A DNA stretch of 64,000 nucleotides. Source: Bactericera cockerelli. Taxonomy: Eukaryota > Arthropoda > Insecta > Hemiptera > Triozidae. The notes under the pieces were generated by a model. The model made no database searches. It saw only the letters and a program-made list of their open reading frames with translations, and was not told the origin of the DNA. A program made the translations under genes and the position numbers. Shown in pieces: positions 1 to 11,013 of this stretch. Position 1 is the stretch's first letter, and the number at the start of each line of letters is the position of its first letter. The stretch spans positions 34,014,953 to 34,078,952 of the forward strand of contig CM044961.1 of the NCBI GenBank assembly GCA_024516035.1, read 5' to 3'.

Positions 1-274
1 TAAAAAAAAATATACGTTTGATATAATAAAATATACTCAAAAGTATTCAACTTTGTAGCATATTTAAAAGAAAAACAGACATAGTTGTTTGGACCTCAGT
101 TTATGCCTAAAGTATTTTCTTTCACTGAACCTTGTTTGAATTGATTAATTGTTTTTTAAGTACAAATAATTTAGCTTATTACGTTTTATTGTTAGAGAAT
201 TATAATGAAAGTTTGTTTTATGTTGTTGTTTTTTTTCTTCTTCTTCTTCTTCTTTTTTTCTCGCCTTTTTAGTT

Positions 275-615
275 ACGAGAATAATGAGCCGTATTTTTCT
301 TTCTAACCGAAGTGGATTCAACTAGAATGAAATAGACGAACTGGAAGAAAGTCATTTTGAAAAAAAAAAAAAAAAAAAAAACGAAAAGAGGAGAAATCTT
401 CTTCCAGTTTGGTTAACCAAAATGGATTTATAAAATTATTGCCTCCATTTCTTTTATAGGTTAAGTTTTCATTTTTCCAATGTTTATCTTAAAAATACCG
501 AAACGTATTTTTCTTTCACGAATGGTGGGAAGCTAAACTTGGTAAAAAATGGAAATATAATTGGCAAAAACCAAACCTGGATTTTTTTTTAATCCAAAAG
601 AAAAACGCGGCTATA
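275..615 (-). mobile_element. AT-rich MITE-like element, family with three copies in window
   Basis: The ends read approximately agccgtatttttctttc and, on the other strand, agccgcgtttttctttt, an imperfect terminal inverted repeat. The same roughly 330-bp sequence recurs in the opposite orientation at 23160-23485 and, more diverged, at 30330-30605. It has no coding capacity. This copy has an internal A-run of about 20 bases. Non-autonomous DNA transposon is an inference from the inverted ends and copy number. Confidence 0.5.
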
Positions 616-619
616 GATA

Positions 620-862
620 CTGAAAAAAATCACCTACAGATTTCAAGATCCTTTTAATTCTTTCATGTATTTGTGTCAAACAGACAATTTATTGCACTTG
701 CTCAAAATTTTAGGTCTATTCTTTATACGCTGTACTTTTTCCGAGGTAGAACTTTTCTCCCAATTTACCTTTAACATGAACTTTGATTAAAAGATATTGG
801 TCAAACATATTCAATGTTTTTTGAAATCATGCATATGGGTTTCAAAACTACATACTTAATAA

Positions 863-894
<32 letters not shown>

Positions 895-1680
895 TTAATT
901 GAAAAAGTCGAAGAATTTTTCTTATAAAATAGTAGAGTTTCAAACGATTTTTTAATGTACATTTTTCCAATTCATTTTCTTACGTGATAAGTTTCAGAAA
1001 AAAAAATAAAGGCATTTAATACACATTATTTATAATTACTCAATAGCACTAGAAAAAATATAGAGCCAAAATTTCCCACAAATTCAAAAGATACATATCA
1101 CAATGCATCTGTTAGATCCCCCTAGACATGTTAAAAATAAGCAAAAGGTTTCCAAATTAGTGTACTTAATAGACCTTTAAAAAACTCTATGAACGAATAT
1201 TATTGTAGATCCTAAAAATTCTTTCTAAATTAATTTTTGTAGATCTTCATTTTTTAAAATTGATTTTCAAAATTAGCACACCTTACGAAAAGCTTACAAA
1301 AAATAAGATACCTGTGAATACGCATAACTAAAAGCATGTTTTAGTAATTATTGTTTCTTTCTATAAGATAAAAATAATAATATGTTGTTTGACTATTTTT
1401 CTCACCGAGAAGAAAGCGTAGCTTATGTCAATTTACAGTTTTGGAGGAGACAAAAACATATAATGATCTCATTTTGTAAAATTATAAAAGTTTCAAAATA
1501 ATAATAACAATAAATGTTTAGAATCAGTAATACTAGATTTCATTAATAAAACAATATGGAAAAAAAAATATCTACCTACGCTTAATCATTAAAAATAGGT
1601 CGATATTTATTATAATTATTTATAATGAGAAAAAAAAAATCATACAACCATGATATTTTAGTAAAATTCATTCTGTCGTA
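620..1680. other. AT-rich intergenic DNA, nothing recognised
   Basis: Very AT-rich, with A and T homopolymer runs (for example near 870-892). I see no open frame of note, no RNA gene and no recognisable repeat family here. Confidence 0.6.
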
Positions 1681-1684
1681 TATA

Positions 1685-2184
1685 GTCGGCTGAAAGGTAA
1701 AACTGACCATCTGCATTTGGACAATTTTTCAGGAGAGCCGCGCAAAGTTTTTGGCGTGGCGGGCCCTCCTGAAGAAAACTTCCCGGTGGACTGTTTTGAA
1801 TTTTTCACAATTGAATTATTCTACTTTATTGCATCGATATTGGCTTGGTTCTGGGGGCCCTTGTCAATTATTAGCCTCCTTGTAAAGACAGTGGTAGAAG
1901 TGGCGAGTCATTCCTCCACTGTCTGACTACCATCGTTCACGATGACGCCACCCTATGATGATGATTGCATCGATAAAACCTTAAATTCACCAAATGAATC
2001 ATGAAATGTTGATTTCTTCATCGAAAAAAAATCTCCACCAGTCTTTCAGGTAAAAATTATTTTTCGCTTTTTTCCGCGCATACCTATATTATTTGAATAC
2101 TACCAAAGTTAATTTCCGACCAGATTAACGAAAAATCGGAAAAATGACCAGCTGTCACTTGGTCAGTTTTACCATCTAGCCGAC
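1685..2184. mobile_element. MITE with about 25-bp inverted ends, split by a SINE-like insert
   Basis: The left end (gtcggctgaaaggtaaaact) and the reverse complement of the right end (gtcggctagatggtaaaact) match over about 25 bases, with mismatches only in a 4-base patch. The interior holds a separate repeat at 1840-1963. No coding capacity is seen, so it is probably a non-autonomous DNA element. Confidence 0.55.
1840..1963 (+). mobile_element. Short interspersed repeat ending in (ATG)n, family F
   Basis: Begins tggcttggttctgggggccc and ends in a short ATG/GAT microsatellite. It is flanked by a 12-bp direct repeat, attgcatcgata, at 1828-1839 and 1964-1975, a clean target-site duplication showing insertion into the surrounding MITE. 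Other copies lie at 3236-3391 (+), 20433-20530 (-), 30769-30930 (-), 31079-31290 (-) and 60157-60302 (+). No tRNA-like head is present in these copies. Confidence 0.7.
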
Positions 2185-2189
2185 GATAT

Positions 2190-3230
2190 TTCCAATTTCA
2201 ACTTTCAAAATAAATACAATTTTTAAATGTTTTTTCAACTACATATAATAAATAATATGAAACTATGCTGCTTTGTCATTTGGACTCCATCATGACAAAA
2301 ATAATGTAAACTTGACTTATAAAAATTAATTTTTGAAGATCTGATAATATGTGCTTTAGTTAACATAGAATATGCCGTTTATAGTACAATATTTATTGCA
2401 GTTTATTAAACAAATGCATAATATGAAAAACTCACCCACAGAGATCTTTTTTTGTTGTTATATTAGTTGCGCTCGTTGTGTTTTGTTATTTCAGAAATAA
2501 TGTTGTTTTTTAATATTGTTTTTCTTTTGTTTCTTTACATATTTGTTGTGATTATATTTTCTCAAAGTTGTATGAAAATAAATTTAATTTAATGAAGAAA
2601 AAAAATTTCATTACCCATCCTTTTACAGGATGTTTACAAACTTAAATGAATTTTATCATTAATAATAGCTTATATTATGATGCATAAGGTAATAACAATG
2701 ATAGATATTACATAATTATTTATTAATAATATAATTAAATTAAAATCAATAAACCAATGACTTATTGATCATTATGTATTTCTTTCAGCATCGGATTGAA
2801 TATAGCAATTTTTTGTTGGCATCAATTTTAATTTTAATCAATTTTAATTTTATACAAACAAATAATTATTTTACTCGTTTACTTTTACTATTCCAATTCC
2901 ATTTTTAATACTATAAATAAAAACATTAATAATTTTTTGATCATGTGATCTGTACCTACCTAATGTTATCAATGTTGTGTATAGTACAGTGATATAAGCA
3001 TGTAGACCTTAGTGATACTCTTAGTAAATAATTTTTGTTGATGAAATATCAGAAACAATAAATTTAAATCCAAAAGGAATATTATTAATCCTCCAATTCC
3101 AAGTCTTCTGTTTTATATTTACAATTATTTTTCTAGATGTTGAACGTAGTAACAATTTTTCTCTGTTAAGTTTTTGATTCGTAATGAAAAGTAGGTAAGG
3201 AAAAGAGTTAATGTCTGGCTGAGGGATTAT
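2190..3230. other. AT-rich intergenic DNA, nothing recognised
   Basis: No gene, RNA or repeat structure that I can support; low-complexity AT-rich sequence throughout. Confidence 0.55.
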
Positions 3231-3235
3231 AAACA

Positions 3236-3391
3236 GGGAGTAGACCAGCAGTCTGGCTGGAAGACTATAAGCAGGGAGTAGACCAGCATCGGCTTGGTTC
3301 TGGGGGTCCTTGTCAATTATTAGCCTCCTTGTAAAGACAGTGGTACTGTCTGGCTACCACCGTTCACGATGACGCCACCCTATGATGATGA
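3236..3391 (+). mobile_element. Family F short interspersed repeat
   Basis: Carries the family F body, preceded by a partly duplicated lead-in (agggagtagaccagca twice) and ending in a short GAT/ATG microsatellite. Confidence 0.65.
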
Positions 3392-3585
3392 TGAATGAAA
3401 AATATACACTTCAATATTTTTCATCCATAAATTTGAAATTTCTCCCATACTCAATTATTTTGAGTCGTAGAAGATTTCATTTCACTTCTTTTTAATGTGC
3501 CAAACATAAATATGCTAAATAATCATTCAATTGTAACAACAACATAATGAACATTTTTACTATTGCTATTGAAGTGTTTTTAAAA

Positions 3586-3853
3586 TAGCTCAGTGGTTAA
3601 GCACTCGCTTGCCAAGCGGAAGATCCCGGGTTCGATCCCCCCTGCCGACAAAAAATTGTATTCTTAATTTGGTTACAATTGTACCTTCCGGTACAATTAC
3701 CTATACCTTCCGGTGCGCTCGTGTTGAGTCAGCACCTAAATGGGAAGTGTTGTGTCACTTCTCGTCCATCAGAGGGGAGGCATACTACGGGATGGGCAGG
3801 CTACAACACAGACCACTAGCGTCTACAGTAGCTCCTGTTTCATGGCTACGGAA
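3586..3853 (+). mobile_element. tRNA-Gly-headed SINE (family E), 5' part, split by the gypsy element
   Basis: The head tagctcagtggttaagcac followed by an anticodon-arm-like stretch with GCC and the B box gggttcgatcccccc resembles tRNA-Gly(GCC). The body (dinucleotide-rich, ending tttcatggctacg) continues after the gypsy element at 11792-11837 with ggctatgaaatactcatct and an A-rich tail. Other copies at 20911-21075 (-), 36574-37050 (+) and 54473-54842 (+) show the uninterrupted order. Confidence 0.8.
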
Positions 3854-4294
3854 TGTTACCGACCCCGGCAGTCCTAGTCTCTTTTTGGGGTGGAACGACT
3901 AAGAACACAAGTTAGCGGAATCCTTGCCAATGATGCGGTTCTATAAATATAGAGTTCGAATCATTAACAAAGTTCCAACAAGCGCCTTAGTGTTTAAGAA
4001 AAGAAATGAGTGATAAATAAAAAGAATTAAATAATTCTTGTACCTTAAATATATTTATGTATTTATAATAAAAATAATCAAGGGTGTAATAATTGTAATA
4101 TTAAGTTGTCCTCTGAGAGCCTATCGAAAATAATAAGGTAGATGGAAATTGGACTCACCGGCAGGAACTCAACCACTCGCTAGAACTCACTCACTTCGAC
4201 TGCCCCGAGGTTTGGTCGTTGTCATGCCAGGAGGACCCATGTTTACAAAAATTGCAAACACATTGTTTTTCATATCTAGGTCTCTCCGGTGACA
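3854..4294 (-). repeat. 3' LTR of the gypsy element
   Basis: On the coding strand it starts TGTCACC and ends GGTAACA, a TG...CA-type LTR with short inverted ends. It matches 11351-11791 base for base as far as I can see by eye. Confidence 0.92.
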
Positions 4295-4311
4295 AATCTA
4301 CCACCCCTTCA
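4295..4311 (-). other. Polypurine tract next to the 3' LTR
   Basis: On the element's strand the bases just before the 3' LTR read gaaggggtggtag, purine-rich apart from Ts. This is the expected position of the plus-strand primer. Confidence 0.6.
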
Positions 4312-5987
4312 AAAAATGAACCTGCCCTCAGGTTCTGGCACATCCCTCAGATGCCCAAAATTATTGCACTCGCATTCAAGTCAATAATATAACTAGTCTA
4401 CACACACTTTACATAACATTCTACTTCATCAATAATGTTACTGCACAGAAGCATATCACGCATGATTTTCTTAAATGAGATAATCATCATTATTTACATA
4501 CAATGTTTGGCAGTCTTATTTCGTCGTATATGAAGTGTCAATTGAGTTCTTGAGTTCTGCTTAGTCTCTCTTAAGTTAGGTACTGTTTGTACTGACAAGT
4601 TTACTGTAATAACAGTCGAGCTCTCAAAGAACATCTGGAAAATAGTTGGTAATAAAACACAAAATATATTACTCAAATGGCATAAAATTAAATGTAGCCT
4701 AAACTTTCAATCAATAAGAATAAACAATGATAAATAGTTACATAAAGGTAAATGAATAATGCATAATAATCAACATAAAGAACAATCAATAATTATAAAC
4801 AGTACATGAGGCGAAATGAGAATGGATCATTTTTGAAAAGTGCTAATTACTACTTTCTATTTTTATTATTATGTTTGTATGTTTGATCGTGCTTGAGTCA
4901 GATACCTAAGTTTTTGAAGCTGCAGTCAACAAAAACTAGGTCTCTAACTATGAATTTCGCAAGTAGATAAATGTTCCATTTTCATTTTTCCATAAAATAA
5001 ATTATTTAGTTGGCCAACTGTAAAAGAAATTATTCATTAGTACATTGTTTAATACAGCAACACATTTATTAGATACATGATTATTTTTGAATACAAAGAG
5101 ACATACATAGGTAATTGAAAATTTCAAATAGACAAAACATTTTTTATTTCATGGGAACAAACAATGTCAACTGGTTACAATTCATACAGTTTTCTGCTGT
5201 TATAAGTATTTGCTGATCCATATGTAGGCTGCATCTTCAGTGTAATTTATATTTATTGTATTCCGCACTCTTCCTGCATGAAAAATTTTCTGCTTTAACT
5301 GATAATCGCCGTTTGATTGTCTTGCATATGGGGTATTTCTGATAGACTTCCGTACATTCTGCATGCAAATATTAACTTCTTCTTGATTCTTGATTTGTGT
5401 AATTATGGCTGGAAGCCTTTAATCGTTCCTTCTTGTAAGGCATCTCATCTTCTCTTTATTACTGCTTTCAATTTTGTATAGTTTGTATGTTCATCTTCTA
5501 TTGAACTGACTCACTTTTCATTTCAATTCTCAATTTAATAACAAATTGAACTCATGTAAAAATATATTTTTTTATCTTGCAGTCATTCATTCATACACGG
5601 AAACATAATAGGACTAAGGAAATGAAGAGTTTAAGATATAGGATTACAAGAAATGGATAGCGACAGCTCTCGTCTGAGGACAATGCGTTCTACTCTAAAC
5701 AAAACCAATTTTTTTTTTTCCTGCTAAGTAAAATTCTAATGTCAACAAATAATAAAATTATCAGCCCCGTTTGTGCAAGAATCGAATGTGTATCTACTTT
5801 GTATCAAATTTCGAGTTTGCTTTAGTAATTATTCATTTTGCAAACTAATGACGTATATACTCGTATACATATATCTTAAGACTAAAAGTGCAACATCTTA
5901 AAATCTACCAACTGATTATAAACTCTAGTACCTTACTTCTAAAACTTCTACATGAATATATGCTTAATAAAATTATCTTTGTGCAAA
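4312..5987 (-). other. Gypsy 3' noncoding region
   Basis: About 1.7 kb between the integrase stop and the 3' LTR. It is unusually long for the 3' end of a gypsy element. I find no open frame longer than 60 codons and no envelope-like signature (signal peptide, furin site, membrane anchor). Confidence 0.6.
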
Positions 5988-6935
5988 TTAACGACTATGG
6001 AATGGTTTTATTCTAGCAATATGTACTACGTCGTCGATCATTTTTCCATTACGTTCTAATCTTATTACATAATTCACATCTGAAATTTTCCTCAAAATCT
6101 TCCAAGGTCCTTTGAATTTACTATTGAATTTCGAGTTATTCCTATCATGTATATTGGGAAACTCAACGAGAACCAACTGTCCGGGGTAAAATTCTACATG
6201 TTTATGATTTCTGTCATACCTAATCTTTTCCTTATTTTGCGCTTTGTGCAAAATATTTGGGACCTCTTTTCTAATTTTATTAATTAGTTCAATGGCCTTA
6301 ATGACATCATGCTGAGCGTCTTGAGGAGTTAAAATCTCCAATTCTATTGGTTGTGTTGGTTCAAAACCGAACATAAGATAATTAGGCGTATATCTTGTGA
6401 CTTGATGGGGCGAATTATTATAGCTAAAAACTACGGACTTTAATACATTAGCCCAGTTTGATCCTTGTTCATTAACGTAATGGGATATCATATCACATAT
6501 CACTCCGTTCATTCGTTCTACAGAACCCTGTGATTGTGGCCTATAAGGACTTGATATTTTATGACTGATTTGCAACGCTTTGCACAATAGTTTAATAGTT
6601 TCATTAACAAAATGTGATCCTCTGTCACTATGTAACTCTTTAAAACAACCAAATGTTGTAATAACATCCAACAAAAATTCGGCTGTTACTTTACTTGTGC
6701 CTTCCCTAACAGCCTTCGCAATAACAAATTTCGTACAGCTATCTGTTAACACAATAATATACTGACAACTCTTTGACTTTGGGTTAATTGGACCCATGAA
6801 GTCTATAAAAAACTGATTCCAATGGTTTTCCTGTGATTGGTACTTTGATAGGTTGCAAAAGACCCTGCTTTCCCGTACGAGGTACCTTCCTCTTCTGACA
6901 AGATTCACATGATTTAACATAGTTATTAATATCAT
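5988..6935 (-). CDS. Gypsy integrase catalytic core (second frame)
   Basis: Retroviral-type integrase core, which inserts the cDNA copy into the genome. The D,D-35-E triad is visible: D45 in FIDFMG, D104 in HSDRG and E140 in GSVERMNG, with 35 residues between the last two. A C-terminal basic, beta-rich tail (GPWKILRKISDVNYVIRL) resembles the GPY/F module of Ty3/gypsy integrases. The zinc-binding part is in the upstream frame, so this is not an independent gene: its first about 40 residues are out-of-frame reading. The two frames are separated by one base in a run of six Ts near 6823. Confidence 0.9.
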   Translation of the reverse strand: MILITMLNHVNLVRRGRYLVRESRVFCNLSKYQSQENHWNQFFIDFMGPINPKSKSCQYIIVLTDSCTKFVIAKAVREGTSKVTAEFLLDVITTFGCFKELHSDRGSHFVNETIKLLCKALQISHKISSPYRPQSQGSVERMNGVICDMISHYVNEQGSNWANVLKSVVFSYNNSPHQVTRYTPNYLMFGFEPTQPIELEILTPQDAQHDVIKAIELINKIRKEVPNILHKAQNKEKIRYDRNHKHVEFYPGQLVLVEFPNIHDRNNSKFNSKFKGPWKILRKISDVNYVIRLERNGKMIDDVVHIARIKPFHSR

Positions 6936-9900
6936 TTAACATAGTAGGCCAGTGATACTTCAACTTCACTTTCCAATATGTTTTCTCCGCACCTAAGTGT
7001 GCTCCATTTACACAATTATCATGATAAAATTTTAAAATTTCATCAACCAATGAATTAGGTACTGCTACTAACAATTGTTTCTCATATTTATAAAAATGTT
7101 TGTAATAAATTATATCATCCTGGATTACATAATTTCTTGATAATCTAAAATATTTCTTGTCTGCCTCATCAGGGTTTATAAGTGCCGAATAAATGTTAAA
7201 GAGAAATTCATCCTCCATCTGTAATTTATGTAAGTTCTTTACTATAATATTCAAGCACTCCATTTCAATTTTATCATCTTCAGCATATTTATCTTCGGGA
7301 AATCTACTAAGAAAATCGGCAATCCTATTAGATTTGCCACTAATAGTCTTGACAGTAAAACTAAAATCTATTAATTTTGTGACCAGTCTTTGAAGACGAG
7401 ATCCTCTATCTTTAACATTTCTTGTCAATTGTACTAACGACCTATTGTCTGTATAAACTATGAAATGCTGGAAGAGTAAATACTCCCTCCAATAGTTTAT
7501 ACAATAAACGAGAGCAGTCAATTCTAGTTCCGAGGAACTGTACCTATTCTCAACATCTTTTAACTTTCTGCTAATGTAAGCTACAGGGTGTTCCTTGCCC
7601 TCATTATCACGTTGTACTAGGCAACCTCCTATTCCATATGCTGAAGCATCTGTGTAGAGTATGGTTTCTCTATTTGGGTTATAGTATTCTAGTACCGGGC
7701 ATTGCGTTATTGCGGCTTTTAACTTATAAAAAGCCTGAGTTTGACCTTCAGTCAAAGTGATTTTCTTGCCCTCGTATTCCTTTTTTGTTAACTGAGTTAA
7801 CGGGAATGCCATTTCACTGAATGATCTTATAAATTTTCTAAAGAACCCTATTGCTCCTAAGAAAGCTCGTACGCCACGTTGTGTATTCAAGGATTTTACA
7901 TCAATATTGTTTATGCTTTCAATATTTTTCTGAGCCGGAAAAATTCCTGCGGCAGAGATATTGTGGCCTAATACATCTACTGAATCATAGCCAAATTTAC
8001 ACTTGCTGGCTTTTATCTTAAGGTTATTCATATTAAGTCTAGTAAATGTGGTTTCTAATATTGATAAATGCTGGTGAAAATCCTTGCTATAAGACAAAAT
8101 GTCATCAATGTAGCACACAACTCCCCTGTATAAAATCGGGTTCAATACCTTAATGATAGCTCTGGTCCATGCAGTAGGTGAAGTTTTCAGACCCTGGGGT
8201 AATCTTAGAAATTTAAATAAACCTCTATGAGATGTCACTGTAGCATATTTCTGACATTCTTTGCTTAATGGCATATTCATGAAAGCTGAATTTATATCCA
8301 TTGTAGAAAAATACCTACTTCCTTCGAGACAGTCAAAAAATGTCTGGAAGTTCCCTATGGGTGTCACATCTCGTTTTATTTTTTCATTAATGCGACTAAA
8401 GTCACACACTAATCTCCTACCACCATCTTTCTTGGGTACTAAAAACATAGGAGAACAATATTCACTCCCTTCGGAACATGGTTCCATAATACCAACCTTA
8501 ACCCACTCATCTATTATTGAATCCAAAATTAACTTCTCTTTAGGATTCAATTTATAAGGTGCACAATATACTGGTTCCTCATTTTCTAGTTCAATTTTGT
8601 ATGGGTCTAATTTAGGAGTCAAAAAATCGTATTCATTTTTGGCAAAAACATGAATAAATTTATTCAAAAGTTTCCTAATAGCTAGTTTTTCCTGTTTTGA
8701 AAGTTTTTCATTAATATCTACAGTATTACCCCCTAAATCTCTAAAGGGTTTGTTGAGATTTAAATTCTGCTCTTTCAGTTGACTCATATTTTTCTCGTGT
8801 GGTTCACTCTCAATAGTATTTATGAATTCTGGATGAGAATCTTTCTCTCTATCCTGTATTATTCCTATCAAGTCTCCTTTCTTTACATACTTATGATATC
8901 CTGTAGGGTTAATAATTAGAATTTTATCTGATGAACCTACCGACATTTCCTGATCTTCAATGTAAATATTGTTAGTTTCTAGGTAACTTACATTGGGCTG
9001 AAAATAACCTTTTCCTCTAAATTTTGACACTATTCTAACCAGAGACTCTGACTTTGGTAGAAGGACATAATCGTCGTGAGAAAATACCATTCGTGATTTC
9101 CTATTGTTGTTAACTTCCGGTACAACATCATCCTGATTAACACATATAGGAGCTAAATTTAACTTGCAAAATTCTTTTTCTTCGGTAACGTGTAATCTCT
9201 TGTTACCTTGTCGCTCTAAATTATAAACCGAGAACTCTACCTCGACGTCACTAAATATATTAACAATCATATTCTTCACTACAGACCACTCTAACATACC
9301 GGGTCCACTACACAGTCTAGGTAACGCTAATTTAGTTATGTTATATTTCTGAACGAACTCTTTTAATTGTTCTAGTGTCTTTCTAAGATTTTCTATTTTA
9401 GGTTTCTCTGAATATTCATATTTCACGACTAAATAAATTATAAATCTAGAGGTAAGTTTTAAAAACACTAATTCACCTACATTAACCTTAACAGACTTTA
9501 ATAATTCTAGCCTGCCAAACTTGTCTCTGAACGCTTTGGCTAAGCCTTTCGATTTCCAATCATTAGAGATACAATGTACAAGTGAGTAGTTTTCTGGCGA
9601 TTTAAATAAATCACCATCGTACTCGTTAAGCACCAGTTTACTTGTACACTGTTTCCTATTTTGTCCCGTGGACAACTTAACTTGTTTGACATTTTTAATA
9701 ATATCCAGAGCACTTACTCCTACTTCAGCTCCTTTTTTAGTTTTCAAAGAGGACTCCTTTGGGCTCTTATTTATCGACAACCTTGTATTGTTATCGTTAC
9801 CTACTATTATTTCACGCGGTTCAATATCCCGGTATAGGAATGAGTTCTCATCAGCATTTCTATTCAATACATTTTGCTGATGTGCCTGAGAATCTACTTT

Positions 9901-11013
9901 CTGCGATAGGACAACTTCTTTGTTTCTATCGGTATAGCTAATTTTTTTACTGGCAAAATTAATATTGATCCTATTTTTATTCATAAAATCTACACCTAGT
10001 ATGACATCACTGGATTCTATGTTTTCCACTATGTATACTTCTTGTTGAAATGGCCTTCCGTTAATTGTGAGGAAGATAGTGGTTTTACCTAAGCAACTCA
10101 TCTCACTACCACCCGCACTGAAAATTTTAGTCATACTTGAAGTATTTACCTTTTTCAAGTCAATGACTTTTGAGTCAACTATGGATATTGTTGCTCCAGT
10201 GTCAAAAAGTATTCGAATTTTTGAGGGGCCATTCTTTTCTATGACTTGACAAACTGAGGTGTCATCTAAATTTATGTGACTACTACTTAAAAATATTGAT
10301 CGACAATTTTCAGACACTCGTGAATTTCTATTATTTATATTATTATGAGTATATTGGTGATATTGTTTCTTATTACTAAAATTAATTTTCCTGATATTGT
10401 TTTGGCGATAAGTTTCTAATTCTTTATTACTACTTGGGGTAGGCGAAAACAAGCTTTTCCTCAACCCTGCCCTATCAAATGCATATTCTACTAATCTTAT
10501 AGCGTCTACTAATTCTTTGGAATTGCTATAACCCTTCAAAATAACTTCCTTTACCATTTGAGGTGGCAAACCATTTAATAAATAATAACACTTCGTTAAA
10601 TCTAACATTTTATCATCGCACATTCTACAATAGTAAATTATCTCAATGGTGTAGTGAACTGCCAATTCATTCTCTACGAATTTTCTGTTTTCTAGTTTAT
10701 CCCGCCAGATCAAAGATTCATAACCCTTAGTATATTCTTTCAAAAATTGCTCTTGAAGATGCTCCCATTTTAAATTTTGAAGACCTACTTGACTAATTAA
10801 ATTACTATACCAAATTTTTGCCGATCCTTCCAAATACAATGAGAAAAAATTACATTTGAGCTCATCGTACCATCTATTTAAATTTGCACACAAATTGTAA
10901 TCTTCTAAAAATATTCTAACATCTTCTGATGTACTCGGTGAAAAATTTGTGGGTTCACAGAAAGGTACTTTAATTTTAATTGGCAATTCACTATTTACTT
11001 CTGAGCCATCCAT
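6784..11013 (-). CDS. Gypsy Gag-Pol polyprotein with embedded macrodomain
   Basis: A 1409-residue frame. Order: Gag-like capsid region about 1-240 (no CCHC knuckle seen); aspartic protease 266-345 with DTGA at 271-274 and ILGVDF; macrodomain about 455-600; reverse transcriptase about 790-1020 with FLVPKKDGGRRL, LPQGL and YIDD at 968-971; RNase H about 1115-1235 with YTDAS; integrase zinc-binding HHCC (H1331, H1339, C1369, C1372) near the C-terminus. Gag and Pol are in one frame with no frameshift between them. The end is out of frame with the integrase core because of one extra base in a T-run. The start ATG at 11013 follows an approximately 340-bp leader. Ty3/gypsy assignment is firm; the macrodomain is the odd part. 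Confidence 0.95.
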   Translation of the reverse strand: MDGSEVNSELPIKIKVPFCEPTNFSPSTSEDVRIFLEDYNLCANLNRWYDELKCNFFSLYLEGSAKIWYSNLISQVGLQNLKWEHLQEQFLKEYTKGYESLIWRDKLENRKFVENELAVHYTIEIIYYCRMCDDKMLDLTKCYYLLNGLPPQMVKEVILKGYSNSKELVDAIRLVEYAFDRAGLRKSLFSPTPSSNKELETYRQNNIRKINFSNKKQYHQYTHNNINNRNSRVSENCRSIFLSSSHINLDDTSVCQVIEKNGPSKIRILFDTGATISIVDSKVIDLKKVNTSSMTKIFSAGGSEMSCLGKTTIFLTINGRPFQQEVYIVENIESSDVILGVDFMNKNRININFASKKISYTDRNKEVVLSQKVDSQAHQQNVLNRNADENSFLYRDIEPREIIVGNDNNTRLSINKSPKESSLKTKKGAEVGVSALDIIKNVKQVKLSTGQNRKQCTSKLVLNEYDGDLFKSPENYSLVHCISNDWKSKGLAKAFRDKFGRLELLKSVKVNVGELVFLKLTSRFIIYLVVKYEYSEKPKIENLRKTLEQLKEFVQKYNITKLALPRLCSGPGMLEWSVVKNMIVNIFSDVEVEFSVYNLERQGNKRLHVTEEKEFCKLNLAPICVNQDDVVPEVNNNRKSRMVFSHDDYVLLPKSESLVRIVSKFRGKGYFQPNVSYLETNNIYIEDQEMSVGSSDKILIINPTGYHKYVKKGDLIGIIQDREKDSHPEFINTIESEPHEKNMSQLKEQNLNLNKPFRDLGGNTVDINEKLSKQEKLAIRKLLNKFIHVFAKNEYDFLTPKLDPYKIELENEEPVYCAPYKLNPKEKLILDSIIDEWVKVGIMEPCSEGSEYCSPMFLVPKKDGGRRLVCDFSRINEKIKRDVTPIGNFQTFFDCLEGSRYFSTMDINSAFMNMPLSKECQKYATVTSHRGLFKFLRLPQGLKTSPTAWTRAIIKVLNPILYRGVVCYIDDILSYSKDFHQHLSILETTFTRLNMNNLKIKASKCKFGYDSVDVLGHNISAAGIFPAQKNIESINNIDVKSLNTQRGVRAFLGAIGFFRKFIRSFSEMAFPLTQLTKKEYEGKKITLTEGQTQAFYKLKAAITQCPVLEYYNPNRETILYTDASAYGIGGCLVQRDNEGKEHPVAYISRKLKDVENRYSSSELELTALVYCINYWREYLLFQHFIVYTDNRSLVQLTRNVKDRGSRLQRLVTKLIDFSFTVKTISGKSNRIADFLSRFPEDKYAEDDKIEMECLNIIVKNLHKLQMEDEFLFNIYSALINPDEADKKYFRLSRNYVIQDDIIYYKHFYKYEKQLLVAVPNSLVDEILKFYHDNCVNGAHLGAEKTYWKVKLKYHWPTMLNDINNYVKSCESCQKRKVPRTGKQGLLQPIKVPITGKPLESVFYRLHGSN
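9214..9651 (-). other. OARD1/TARG1-like macrodomain within the gypsy polyprotein
   Basis: Residues about 455-600 contain YDGDLFKSPENYSLVHCIS, then GLAKAFRDKFG, YLVVKYEYSEKPKIENL and ALPRLCSGPGMLEW. This order matches the OARD1/TARG1/Poa1 class of macrodomain, which binds ADP-ribose and removes it from proteins or deacetylates O-acetyl-ADP-ribose. By my alignment from memory to human OARD1, the lysine in the VVK stretch lines up with catalytic Lys84. The position of Asp125 is Gly in the CSGPG loop. It may therefore bind ADP-ribose yet be weak or inactive as a hydrolase. The surrounding frame is intact. Confidence 0.85.

Noticed and set aside
4494..4676. Possible envelope remnant in the gypsy 3' region
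   Set aside because: Only a 60-codon frame without signal peptide, cleavage site or membrane anchor.
6784..6935. Programmed ribosomal frameshift between pol and integrase
   Set aside because: The needed shift is +1 (or -2) at a T-run, with no slippery heptamer in frame; a single extra base explains it more simply.
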